A stretch of 6,886 bases of DNA from JAZDLO01 sp043801935 (lineage in GTDB: Bacteria > Actinomycetota > Thermoleophilia > RBG-16-64-13), in contig JAZDLO010000034.1 of assembly GCA_043801935.1 (NCBI GenBank), positions 1-6,886 on the forward strand, in the 5' to 3' direction. Positions 1 through 5,348 of this stretch are shown here, in pieces; the stretch's first letter is position 1, and the number at the start of each line of letters is the position of its first letter. The notes beneath the pieces were generated by a model. It was not told the origin of the DNA. It worked only from the letters and a program-made list of their open reading frames with translations, and made no database searches. The position numbers were made by a program, and so were the translations under genes.

Positions 1-21
1 CCGAACTCGCCTCGAAGACGC

Positions 22-45
22 AAAAACCCGGCCTCAGGGACCGGG
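22..45 (-). terminator. Probable intrinsic terminator behind tRNA-Ser
   Basis: On the minus strand a 5-bp CCCGG/CCGGG stem (45-41 and 31-27) with a 9-base loop is followed directly by five T residues (26-22 read in reverse). It lies about 30 bases past the tRNA 3' end, in the right orientation to end the tRNA transcript. The stem is short but pure G/C and the U-tract is immediate. It is the only hairpin in the window with a good T-run. Confidence 0.6.
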
Positions 46-74
46 CTCTGACGTGCCGTTCTTGGCTATCCTAA

Positions 75-165
<91 letters not shown>

Positions 166-217
166 GCGGAACGTGCGCTGCCCGGCCTCCATGAGTCGGT
201 CGCGTGGCGCAAGGCGG

Positions 218-247
218 ATTGTAGCCGATTGTCCGCAGGTCCGGCAA
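218..247 (-). promoter_or_regulatory. Candidate promoter of tRNA-Ser
   Basis: On the minus strand, TTGCCG (247-242, 4 of 6 matches to the -35 consensus) is followed after 18 bases by TACAAT (223-218, 5 of 6 matches to -10). The tRNA 5' end lies 52 bases beyond the -10 box, leaving a leader of ordinary length for RNase P. This suggests the tRNA need not depend on readthrough from msrB. The call rests on motif and position only. Confidence 0.5.
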
Positions 248-310
248 AAAGGTCCGATGCCGGCAGGGGTGAAGAACGGGGCTCCCCGGTGCGTTCGGGA
301 TAGCCCGTGA

Positions 311-335
311 GGAGATCGTGTGACCGTGGATCTCC
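311..335 (-). terminator. Hairpin behind msrB, possible terminator
   Basis: A perfect 7-bp inverted repeat, GGAGATC (311-317) and GATCTCC (329-335), encloses an 11-base loop and ends 5 bases past the msrB stop. There is no T-run after it on the minus strand, so termination is not certain. It could instead protect the mRNA 3' end. Confidence 0.3.
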
Positions 336-340
336 GCCGG

Positions 341-736
341 TTAGTTGGGCACGAACTTCAGCGAGGCGGAGTTCATGCAGTAGCGCAGCCCCGTAGGCGG
401 GGGGCCGTCGGTGAAGACGTGTCCCAGGTGGCCGTCGCAGCGGCTGCAGGTGACTTCGGTCCGGGTCATTCCGAAGGAACCGTCGGTATGCTCCTCGACG
501 GCATCAGGCGTTATCGGCTGCCAGAAGCTCGGCCATCCGGATCCCGAATGAAACTTCGTGTCAGAACCGAACAGAGGGAGATCGCACGCGTAGCAGACGT
601 AAGTGCCGCGCTCCCAGTGGTCGTCGTACTCGTTATGAAAGGCGGGCTCGGTCCCTTTCTTACGAAGCACTTTGTAGCGATCGGGCGGCAGAACGCGCCG
701 CCATTCTGCTTCGCTGCGGATCAGTTTGTCTATCAT
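341..736 (-). CDS. msrB: Peptide-methionine (R)-S-oxide reductase MsrB
   Basis: This is a cytosolic repair enzyme that reduces methionine-R-sulfoxide in proteins back to methionine, usually with thioredoxin as electron donor. The 131-residue product is the full length of a single MsrB domain. It has two zinc CxxC pairs (C48/C51 in CYAC, C97/C100 in CSRC), the HSGSGWPSF motif (63-71), GHLGHVFTDGP (about 102-112) and the catalytic cysteine in RYCMNS (C120, codon TGC, so not a selenoprotein). These five are its only cysteines. No resolving cysteine is visible, and the enzyme may be recycled directly as a 1-Cys type. The ATG at 736 is chosen because GGAGGT lies 4 bases upstream; the GTG at 748 overlaps that ribosome site. 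A TTGACT (824-819) upstream could be a -35 box, but no convincing -10 follows it. The gene lies between the cation exporter and tRNA-Ser. Confidence 0.95.
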   Translation of the reverse strand: MIDKLIRSEAEWRRVLPPDRYKVLRKKGTEPAFHNEYDDHWERGTYVCYACDLPLFGSDTKFHSGSGWPSFWQPITPDAVEEHTDGSFGMTRTEVTCSRCDGHLGHVFTDGPPPTGLRYCMNSASLKFVPN

Positions 737-848
737 GCCGACCTCCACCGTCCTGCGCTTCCCAAAGCATCTGCATGGTAGTCCACTTGGAACACTAGAT
801 TGCCCTCTTGCCCGGACCAGTCAAACATCCGCGGCTGTCTATAGTGCA

Positions 849-872
849 GCGGCCGGGTCCGGCGATGGCCGC
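849..872 (-). terminator. GC hairpin between cation exporter and msrB
   Basis: A perfect GCGGCC/GGCCGC stem (849-854 and 867-872) with a 12-base loop lies 6 bases past the exporter stop codon on the minus strand. No T-run follows. It may be a weak or Rho-assisted terminator, or an mRNA 3' stabiliser separating expression of the exporter from msrB. Confidence 0.3.
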
Positions 873-878
873 GGGTGC

Positions 879-1919
879 TCAGTGCTGGTGACCCAGATGC
901 CGGCTGTTGTTGCTCAGGCTTTCGGGCGGCAGGTCGCAGCTGCCTCCGGCGCATTCGCCTCCCACGGTCTCCAGTTCGAGGGTCACGTGGCCCACGCCGA
1001 ATTCGCGAGCGAGCATATCCTTGACCTTCGTGAGGAGCGCCCCGGTCTCCGAGAGTGCCGTGTCCTCAGCCTCGACGTGTGCCGACATGGCCAGGTCGCT
1101 CGACGAGATCGACCAGATGTGGAGGTCGTGGACCCCCCGTACCCCGGGTACCGCGAGCACGGCTCTCTCCACCTCGGCGAAGTCGACTCCCTCGGGGGTC
1201 CCCTCCATCAGAACGTTCACGGTGCTCCTCACGATGGCGAACGCCTCCCGACCGATCCAGAGCGACACGACGATGGAGACGATCGCGTCGGCGTAGTTCC
1301 ACTCAAAGAGGTAGACGATTAGACCGCTCAGCATCACTCCCAGGCTGGTGAGAGCGTCCCCTACCAGGTGCAGGAACGCGCTGCGCAGATTGAGATCGTG
1401 ATGGTGTGAGCGGAGCAGGAAGGCGGCAAAGGCGTTGATCACAAGACCGCCGGCCGCGAAGCCGACGACCCACAGGCCTTCGACCGGTTGGGGATCGAGC
1501 AGGCGGCGGACGGCCTCGATGATGATGTACACCGAGATAGCGATGAGCACAGCCGAATTGAACATGGCCACCAGGATCTCCGCCCGCTTGTAGGCGAACG
1601 TACGACGGGGGGTGGCGGGCCGCCGGCCGAGGCGGACCGCCCAGAGACTCATGCCCAGTGCGACCACGTCGCTGAGGTTGTGAGCGGCGTCGGAGAGCAG
1701 ACCCAGGCTGTTGGCGATGATCCCGCCGGCGACTTGTAGCAGCGTGATGACCAGGTTCAGAGCCAGGCTGATTATCAGGCGCTTGTCGGGCGCCGCGCCC
1801 AGGGTGGCGCCGTGCATCGTCCGGTGCCGTGCACCCGCGCCCGCGGCTGAGTCCGCGGCTACACCCGCGTCCGCGCCCTGCGCCTCGTCGTGCTCGGAGT
1901 TGTGCGTGGGATCATCCAT
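879..1919 (-). CDS. CDF-family cation (Zn2+-type) efflux protein
   Basis: This is a cation diffusion facilitator (CzcD/ZitB-like), expected to export Zn2+ or a related divalent metal across the inner membrane by proton exchange. The product has 346 residues. Six hydrophobic helices span about residues 48-240. The transport site shows HxxxD in helix 2 (H80, D84 in DAAHNLSD) and HxxxD in helix 5 (H184, D188 in HLVGD), the two-His/two-Asp pattern linked to zinc-type CDFs. A short HHHD loop (172-175) sits between helices 4 and 5. A cytosolic C-terminal domain with HDLHIWS (264-270) and AHVE ends in a tail with C323, C328 and His-x-His. The N terminus has scattered His and acidic residues. The frame stays open 141 bases upstream into the preceding gene, but that stretch has no CDF character, so ATG at 1919 is used. 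It lacks a Shine-Dalgarno site, and TACAAT lies 9 bases upstream. Confidence 0.93.
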   Translation of the reverse strand: MDDPTHNSEHDEAQGADAGVAADSAAGAGARHRTMHGATLGAAPDKRLIISLALNLVITLLQVAGGIIANSLGLLSDAAHNLSDVVALGMSLWAVRLGRRPATPRRTFAYKRAEILVAMFNSAVLIAISVYIIIEAVRRLLDPQPVEGLWVVGFAAGGLVINAFAAFLLRSHHHDLNLRSAFLHLVGDALTSLGVMLSGLIVYLFEWNYADAIVSIVVSLWIGREAFAIVRSTVNVLMEGTPEGVDFAEVERAVLAVPGVRGVHDLHIWSISSSDLAMSAHVEAEDTALSETGALLTKVKDMLAREFGVGHVTLELETVGGECAGGSCDLPPESLSNNSRHLGHQH

Positions 1920-1928
1920 GGGAGTGCG

Positions 1929-1934
1929 ATTGTA
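1929..1934 (-). promoter_or_regulatory. Possible -10 box of a leaderless cation exporter mRNA
   Basis: TACAAT (1934-1929 on the minus strand, 5 of 6 matches to -10) ends 9 bases before the exporter ATG. A weak -35-like CCGACC lies 18 bases further upstream. With normal spacing, transcription would start within a few bases of, or at, the A of the ATG. This fits the absence of a ribosome-binding site. Leaderless mRNAs are common in actinobacteria. Confidence 0.35.
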
Positions 1935-1978
1935 GCTCTGCGCCCAGCGTCCGGTCGGCCTCAGGCCGCCCGATGGGC

Positions 1979-2956
1979 TCAAGCCACGATGATCTCTTCC
2001 CCTACCTTGACCGTTCGGCACCGATCGCCCAGCGTGTCCCCGAAGACGCCCAGGGTCCAATCACAACTGTCGTGGGCCGAAAGGGCGACCAGCTCGAGGT
2101 CGAGGCCGGCGAGGCGGGCCGCGGCCTCCCGCGCCTCGCGCCGTGTGATCCGTTGCCAAGGCAGCTTGCCGTTGCCCAGGATGTTCTGACCACCTTTTCC
2201 GACCCGCGAGCCGGTCACCGGGAAGTGCAGACCCCCGATCACTCCGAACAAGGGCACATCGGTGATCGCTTGGGCTCGGTCGATAAGCCAGGCGAGCGAC
2301 GGGTGTCCGCAGCCCACGATTATCACCAGTCCCCTGCCCTCGACGTTCACGAGCAGGGACTGCTCGGGGGCTGGGCCCATCAACCAGATGGCGCGCGTCA
2401 ACGGACCGCTGCTGGCCACTCCTTCGGCCAGCTTGCGCGGCTCGGTGATCACCTCCACCCGCGCCGAAGGGTGGGTCATGGGCGCCGGTACGTACGCGGG
2501 GATGCCGCCCAAATCGACCGGCTGGGCGGAAAGGGTGAAGGTGCGCCGCCGCATCGAGTCGACACCGCCCACATGGTCGAGGTGGATATGGGAGATGAAG
2601 ATCGCATCCAGGTCGGCGGCTGAGATCCCGAGCGCGTCCATGTTACGGAGCAGGGGGGAGGGGTGTTGTTCCCGTACGTTGCGCCCCACGTCGAAGAGGA
2701 TCTTCTTCCCGTCGACGGTGACCAGGTACGACACCCCCGGTTCCCCGACCAGCTTCTTGTCGCCCGAGTAGTACTCGATCAACGGCAGGATAGACAGGTG
2801 CTCCACCGAGCCCAGATTGGCCAGCTTCTGCGGGTGCGTTTGTTCCCACTCGCGGTCGGCCTGCCGCCTCTCCCGAAGGAACGCGGCGGTGGTGAACGGC
2901 CGGGCCACTCCCGAAAGCGCATAGTAGACCGCATACCTTTTCTCATCGAGGGACAT
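1979..2956 (-). CDS. MBL-fold metallo-hydrolase, DHPS-like (COG1237 type)
   Basis: The 325-residue product is a metallo-beta-lactamase-fold hydrolase, probably cytosolic. The metal motif HxHxDH is SHIHLDHVGG (H123, H125, D127, H128). Further expected ligands are H218 in VGCGHPS and H244 in GGLHF, with a final AHDSCDW motif (H295) near the C terminus. The order EYYSGD, FDVG, SHIHLDH, GCGHP, GGLHF resembles the family named for 7,8-dihydropterin-6-yl-methyl aminobenzene phosphate synthase (DHPS-like). Most bacterial members have no known substrate, and the methanopterin role should not be assumed here. About 50 N-terminal residues precede the fold; they are charged and not a signal peptide. ATG at 2956 has a clear GGGAGGAG site 4 bases upstream. 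It starts 61 bp behind tadA, a gap holding a small GCCCC/GGGGC hairpin (2985-2997), and ends 59 bp before the cation exporter. Confidence 0.85.
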   Translation of the reverse strand: MSLDEKRYAVYYALSGVARPFTTAAFLRERRQADREWEQTHPQKLANLGSVEHLSILPLIEYYSGDKKLVGEPGVSYLVTVDGKKILFDVGRNVREQHPSPLLRNMDALGISAADLDAIFISHIHLDHVGGVDSMRRRTFTLSAQPVDLGGIPAYVPAPMTHPSARVEVITEPRKLAEGVASSGPLTRAIWLMGPAPEQSLLVNVEGRGLVIIVGCGHPSLAWLIDRAQAITDVPLFGVIGGLHFPVTGSRVGKGGQNILGNGKLPWQRITRREAREAAARLAGLDLELVALSAHDSCDWTLGVFGDTLGDRCRTVKVGEEIIVA

Positions 2957-3017
2957 GTCGCTCCTCCCGTTGTTATTGACGATCGCCCCATCGGGGCCGC
3001 GTTGGCCGGTTCGTGCG

Positions 3018-3482
3018 CTACCGCCGGGTCTCGAAGAACTCCCGCAGGAGCGTGGAGGCTTCGGTCGCCATGACCCCGGCCCGTACCTCGGGACGGTGGT
3101 TGAGGGCCGGGTGGTCCACCACATTGAACACCGAGCCGGCCGCCCCCGCCTTGGGGTCGTCGGCCCCGTAGACGAGTCTCCTGATGCGCGCCAGGACCAT
3201 CGCGCCCGCGCACATGGCGCAGGGCTCGAGGGTGACGTAGAGGGTGGCCTCCTGCAGTCGCCAACCCTCGGCGATAGCGGCCGCGTCCCGCAGCACGAGC
3301 ATCTCGGCGTGAGCGGTAGGGTCGTGGCGCCGCTCCCGCTCGTTGCCTCGCGAGGCCAGCACCTCACCCCCCGCGACGAGGACGGCGCCCACCGGCACCT
3401 CACCGTGGGCGGCAGCCCGGCGGGCCTCCTCTATGGCCATCGCCATGAAGCGGTGGTCGTCCGTTCTCCCGGGAGCGGTCAA
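3018..3482 (-). CDS. tadA: tRNA-specific adenosine deaminase TadA
   Basis: TadA deaminates A34 to inosine in the anticodon of tRNA-Arg(ACG), letting one tRNA read CGU, CGC and CGA. The 154-residue product has the full cytidine/deoxycytidylate deaminase fold: FMAMAIEEARRA (12-23), GEVPVGAVLV (27-36), conserved N47, the zinc/catalytic motif HAE (H58, E60) and PCAMC (C88, C91), then the DDPKAGAAGS segment (108-117) and NHRPEV typical of TadA. The start is a TTG at 3482, whose last two bases overlap the TGA of the upstream gene (TTGA), suggesting translational coupling. A GGAG lies 11 bases upstream. The next in-frame ATG (3446) would remove 12 residues, including the DDHRF segment normally present before the first helix, and has no well-placed ribosome site. 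Open frame further upstream is antisense noise. Confidence 0.93.
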   Translation of the reverse strand: MTAPGRTDDHRFMAMAIEEARRAAAHGEVPVGAVLVAGGEVLASRGNERERRHDPTAHAEMLVLRDAAAIAEGWRLQEATLYVTLEPCAMCAGAMVLARIRRLVYGADDPKAGAAGSVFNVVDHPALNHRPEVRAGVMATEASTLLREFFETRR

Positions 3483-3760
3483 ACCGCGGAAGGCTCCGAC
3501 TCGGTTCCGTCGGATGTCGATGCGTGGCAAGGCGTGCGGCAGGGCCCGCACTTCCGGCCGACAGTGAAGTAGGCCAGGGGCCCGATCCAGTTGATGAAGA
3601 CAAGGCCGGCCCACACGCGCCGATCTCCCCGTACCTCGTCCGCAGTGCGGTGGGCCAGGTCCCACAGGGCCGTCGCGAGCAGGCTCACCTGCAACGTTGC
3701 ACCGACGACTACCACCATTTTTTGACCGGCCGAAAGCTCGGCCCAACGTTTCTTGGCCAT
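3479..3760 (-). CDS. Small two-helix PLDc_N-like membrane protein
   Basis: The 93-residue product has two predicted transmembrane helices (about 15-35 and 49-68) joined by a short charged loop, DLAHRTADEVRGDRRVW. The second helix ends in NWIGPLAYFTVGRK, which closely matches the N-terminal domain of cardiolipin synthases (PLDc_N). Here it stands alone without the phosphodiesterase domains, as seen in many short actinobacterial proteins of unknown role. The C-terminal tail, probably cytosolic, is unusual in carrying CGPCRTPCH (C71, C74, C78, H79), which could bind a metal or be redox-active. The ATG at 3760 has GGAGGGAGG upstream. Its TGA overlaps the tadA start by 4 bases, making it the first gene of the tadA unit. 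A shutdown-type or membrane-stress role is possible, but nothing here shows one. Confidence 0.8.
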   Translation of the reverse strand: MAKKRWAELSAGQKMVVVVGATLQVSLLATALWDLAHRTADEVRGDRRVWAGLVFINWIGPLAYFTVGRKCGPCRTPCHASTSDGTESEPSAV

Positions 3761-3809
3761 GGTGCCTCCCTCCTGCGGTCACGCCGTCCGTTTTTCTGCG
3801 GTCGCCCTC

Positions 3810-3838
3810 ATGATACAGCGGCCGGCACGCGGGGTTTA
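3810..3838 (-). promoter_or_regulatory. Candidate promoter of the PLDc_N/tadA unit
   Basis: On the minus strand TAAACC (3838-3833, 3 of 6 matches to -35) and TATCAT (3815-3810, 5 of 6 matches to -10) are 17 bases apart. The -10 box is 49 bases before the ATG at 3760. It is the best -10 box in the 157-bp divergent gap. The weak -35 box limits confidence. Confidence 0.4.
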
Positions 3839-3862
3839 CCCCTCGCCTCAGTCTGGAATACG
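3835..3862 (+). promoter_or_regulatory. Weak candidate promoter of the ATP10-like gene
   Basis: TTTACC (3835-3840, 4 of 6 matches to -35) is followed after 16 bases by TGG-AATACG (3854-3862), an extended -10-like element with only 3 of 6 matches in the hexamer. It overlaps the -35 region of the divergent minus-strand promoter, so the two could compete. The evidence is weak. Confidence 0.2.
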
Positions 3863-3917
3863 CATGAGCAGGTGCTCCGACGCATGCAGGTGCCCGAAAA
3901 ATGACAGAGGTGGACTG

Positions 3918-4382
3918 ATGCAGTTCCCCCGATTGACCGCGCGGGACCTCGAGGGTCGAACGGTCGAGATACCCGACGACTTGTCCGGCGCCGTCAACCT
4001 GGTCGTGCTGGCTTTCCAGCGCGACCACCAACACCCCGTCGAGACGTGGCTGCCTCATTTCACGCGGCTGCAAGAGGAGTATCCCGGTCTGCAGGTGTGG
4101 GAGGTGCCCGCTCTCTCCCGCGGCTACCGCATCTGGCGGGGCGCCATCGACGGCGGGATGCGCGCGGGCATTCCCGATCCGGACGTCCGCCGACACACGC
4201 TGACCTCGTATCTCAACTTGCGCGACCTGCAGCGGACTCTCGACTTACCCGACCTAGGCGACATCCACCTTTACCTGCTCGATGGGACGGGACTCATCCG
4301 CTGGCAGGGCCGGGGTGGCTACAGCGAGGCGACCCTCGCCGCATTGAACGCGGCGCTCGAAGCAGTGACGGCTCCATCGTAG
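3918..4382 (+). CDS. Cysteine-free ATP10/thioredoxin-like fold protein
   Basis: The 154-residue product has no signal peptide or membrane helix and is probably cytosolic. It starts with FPRLTARDLEGRTVEIP, the opening of AhpC/TSA and thioredoxin-like proteins. Then come a hydrophobic strand NLVVLAFQ (27-34), TWLPHFTRLQEEYPGLQVWEVPALS (43-67), and late DIHLYLLDGTGLIRWQGRG (115-133) followed by a terminal amphipathic helix. The strand layout and the LLDGTGLIRW segment resemble the ATP10 family (mitochondrial ATP synthase assembly factors) and their bacterial relatives. The product contains no cysteine, so it cannot be a thiol oxidoreductase; a chaperone or binding role is an inference only. ATG at 3918 has AGAGGTGG 4-5 bases upstream. 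It is divergent from the tadA unit and converges on a small membrane-protein gene. Confidence 0.75.
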   Translation: MQFPRLTARDLEGRTVEIPDDLSGAVNLVVLAFQRDHQHPVETWLPHFTRLQEEYPGLQVWEVPALSRGYRIWRGAIDGGMRAGIPDPDVRRHTLTSYLNLRDLQRTLDLPDLGDIHLYLLDGTGLIRWQGRGGYSEATLAALNAALEAVTAPS

Positions 4383-4391
4383 CGGGCTCTT

Positions 4392-4450
4392 CCGGCCGCT
4401 GGCTGTGCGGCCGGCAACTGCCGGGCCGGCGGCCGCCCCAATGGCGGCCG
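4392..4450. terminator. Tandem GC hairpins between convergent genes
   Basis: Directly behind the ATP10-like stop are three stems. The first is a perfect 8-bp CCGGCCGC/GCGGCCGG (4392-4399 and 4407-4414, loop 7). The second is 5-bp CCGGC/GCCGG (4411-4415 and 4420-4424, loop 4), which competes with the first. The third is 8-bp CGGCCGCC/GGCGGCCG (4430-4437 and 4443-4450, loop 5). None has a T-run. Their place between two convergent genes suggests bidirectional termination or mRNA end protection. Confidence 0.45.
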
Positions 4451-4488
4451 GTTCCAGGGCGGCGCCTTCCAGGGCGCCGCCTTCCAGG
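4444..4488 (+). repeat. Three tandem 15-bp repeats with internal palindrome
   Basis: The three units are 4444-4458, 4459-4473 and 4474-4488, each ending in TTCCAGG, with exact 15-bp period and few differences. In the frame of the upstream gene, beyond its TAG, they encode GRFQG, GAFQG and AAFQA, which resembles pentapeptide repeats. Units 2 and 3 also form a perfect 9-bp stem (GGCGGCGCC 4458-4466, GGCGCCGCC 4473-4481, loop TTCCAG), extendable by a G-U and an A-U pair. The array could be a pentapeptide-gene remnant, slippage expansion, or part of the transcription-end structure. Confidence 0.7.
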
Positions 4489-4494
4489 CACCAT

Positions 4495-4716
4495 CTAGGC
4501 GGCTCGCAGCTGTCGCACCTCGCTGACCGTCCCGTCTGCGAAGAGGATGTGCATGCTCCGCACCGTGTCCTCCTGGATGTCCAGGTAGATGGCCGCCACG
4601 CCGTTCTGCGGCGCTCCGAACTCTATCTCCTGCCGGGTGACGGAGAACTTGCGGAACACGACATAGGCAATGAGCGCCATCAGTATCACTGCGGCGACGA
4701 TAGCTGGTATGAGCAT
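4495..4716 (-). CDS. Small single-helix membrane protein, unknown function
   Basis: The 73-residue product has one N-terminal hydrophobic helix (about 3-21, LIPAIVAAVILMALIAYVV). A short basic stretch FRKF follows, then a soluble, probably cytosolic domain of about 45 residues with a strand-like pattern (IEFGAPQNGVAAIYLDI, SMHILFADGTVSEVRQL). It is not recognised. It has no cysteine and no lipobox. The ATG at 4716 has GGAGGGGG 4 bases upstream, which strongly supports a real gene. The lower strand of the gap upstream offers only a weak TATGCT -10 candidate (4760-4755). It is convergent with the ATP10-like gene and divergent from marR, so it could be a third target of the marR control region. 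Confidence 0.75.
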   Translation of the reverse strand: MLIPAIVAAVILMALIAYVVFRKFSVTRQEIEFGAPQNGVAAIYLDIQEDTVRSMHILFADGTVSEVRQLRAA

Positions 4717-4792
4717 CGGACCCCCTCCGGTTTCCGCTGGGCACAGTACAACCCAGCATAACGAGTGGGTCGGACAGGAAATCGACCCCTCG

Positions 4793-4804
4793 GGAAGCGC
4801 TTCC
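4793..4804. promoter_or_regulatory. LacI-family operator-like palindrome
   Basis: GGAAGCGCTTCC is a perfect 12-bp palindrome with the central CG and the AAnCGnTT core typical of LacI/GalR-family operators. It lies 15 bases upstream of the candidate marR -35 box and 77 bases from the small membrane gene start. No LacI-type regulator is encoded in the window, so any binding protein would act from elsewhere. Confidence 0.4.
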
Positions 4805-4818
4805 GAATTGTATTAACC

Positions 4819-4845
4819 TTGACTAATAGTTTGCTAAAATACATA
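4819..4845 (+). promoter_or_regulatory. Candidate promoter of the marR-efflux operon
   Basis: TTGACT (4819-4824, 5 of 6 matches to -35) is followed after a short 15-base spacer by TACATA (4840-4845, 3 of 6). An alternative is TTGCTA (4831-4836) with TATGTA (4855-4860) at 18 bases. The whole stretch 4805-4865 is strikingly AT-rich against the GC-rich surroundings. The start of transcription cannot be fixed from sequence alone. Confidence 0.45.
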
Positions 4846-4862
4846 CGAATTACCTATGTAAT
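4840..4862. promoter_or_regulatory. Candidate MarR operator inverted repeats
   Basis: Two perfect AT-rich inverted repeats overlap: TACATA (4840-4845) with TATGTA (4855-4860), and ATTAC (4849-4853) with GTAAT (4858-4862). They lie on the likely -10/start region of marR, where MarR-family repressors commonly bind to block their own operon. The assignment to this MarR is by position and symmetry. Confidence 0.5.
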
Positions 4863-4892
4863 AAGCTTTCTTGCCCGATCCGGGAGTAGCGG

Positions 4893-5348
4893 ATGACGAA
4901 TGACGCCCACCCCAGTGAGCTCGTGGAGCGATGTAACGCGGCCCTGCGCAGGCTGGCGGTCCTATCCCGGCCCGACGATTCGGACTGGCTGGCTCTCGAC
5001 TTGGGCATGGGCCAGTTCAAAGCCATGGTGGTGCTGACGGAGCAGGGGCGGCAGAGCGTGGGTGGCCTGGCCCGAGCTCTGAACATATCCGAACCCTCGG
5101 CGAGCCTGCTGGTCGACAAGCTTGTGACCCTGGGGTTGGTGGAGCGCGACACCGACCCCGACGATCGTCGCCGGACGCTTGTGGCCCCCACGGAGGAGGG
5201 CGACCAGCTCATCGGGCGGCTGCGTCGCACCCGAGAAGATCGATTCGCCGGCTGGTTCAGCCTGCTCGAGAAAGCGGATCTGCAGGCGCTGCTCCAAGGT
5301 CTTGATGCGCTCGCTGATGCCATCGAACGTGAGAGGAGCCGCGCGTGA
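4893..5348 (+). CDS. MarR-family transcriptional repressor
   Basis: This is a cytosolic dimeric winged-helix regulator. The 151-residue product has N-terminal dimerisation helices, then a winged helix-turn-helix at about 40-105. The recognition helix region is ISEPSASLLVDKLVTLGLVER (65-85) and the wing contains the hallmark DPDDRRRTLVAPTEEG (88-103). Long C-terminal helices (about 104-150) complete the dimer interface. The only cysteine is C14. ATG at 4893 has GGGAG six bases upstream. The stop overlaps the start of the efflux transporter gene (GTGA), so the two form one operon. The usual family logic is that the repressor holds the operon off until a small aromatic or drug-like ligand binds; the ligand cannot be read from sequence. 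AT-rich inverted repeats just upstream are candidate autoregulatory sites. Confidence 0.93.
   Translation: MTNDAHPSELVERCNAALRRLAVLSRPDDSDWLALDLGMGQFKAMVVLTEQGRQSVGGLARALNISEPSASLLVDKLVTLGLVERDTDPDDRRRTLVAPTEEGDQLIGRLRRTREDRFAGWFSLLEKADLQALLQGLDALADAIERERSRA

Noticed and set aside
168..340. Possible SRP RNA (scr/ffs) beside tRNA-Ser, as in some Gram-positive tadA-dnaX regions
   Set aside because: The conserved SRP tetraloop and GGAAGGAAGC-type motif were not found on either strand.
320..781. Plus-strand open frame of 153 codons opposite msrB
   Set aside because: MsrB on the other strand has every expected motif. The plus frame has no support.
1920..2060. Upstream extension of the cation exporter (47 extra residues)
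   Set aside because: It overlaps the end of the MBL gene, has no CDF similarity, and the charged N terminus beginning MDDPTHN is a plausible natural start.
1829..2623. Plus-strand open frame of 264 codons opposite the MBL and CDF genes
   Set aside because: It is antisense to two motif-bearing genes, rich in Arg, Pro and His, and has no recognisable domain.
3483..4196. Long N-terminal extension of tadA (about 238 extra codons)
   Set aside because: It runs antisense or out of frame through the PLDc_N gene, the divergent promoter region and the ATP10-like gene. TadA is complete without it.
4444..4488. CRISPR-like array
   Set aside because: The 15-bp units are contiguous, with no spacers, so this is a simple tandem repeat.
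4319..4759. Minus-strand open frame of 146 codons covering the small membrane gene region
   Set aside because: It is out of frame with the 73-codon gene, which has a strong ribosome site and a clear helix. This frame is Arg/Pro-rich noise running through the hairpin cluster.
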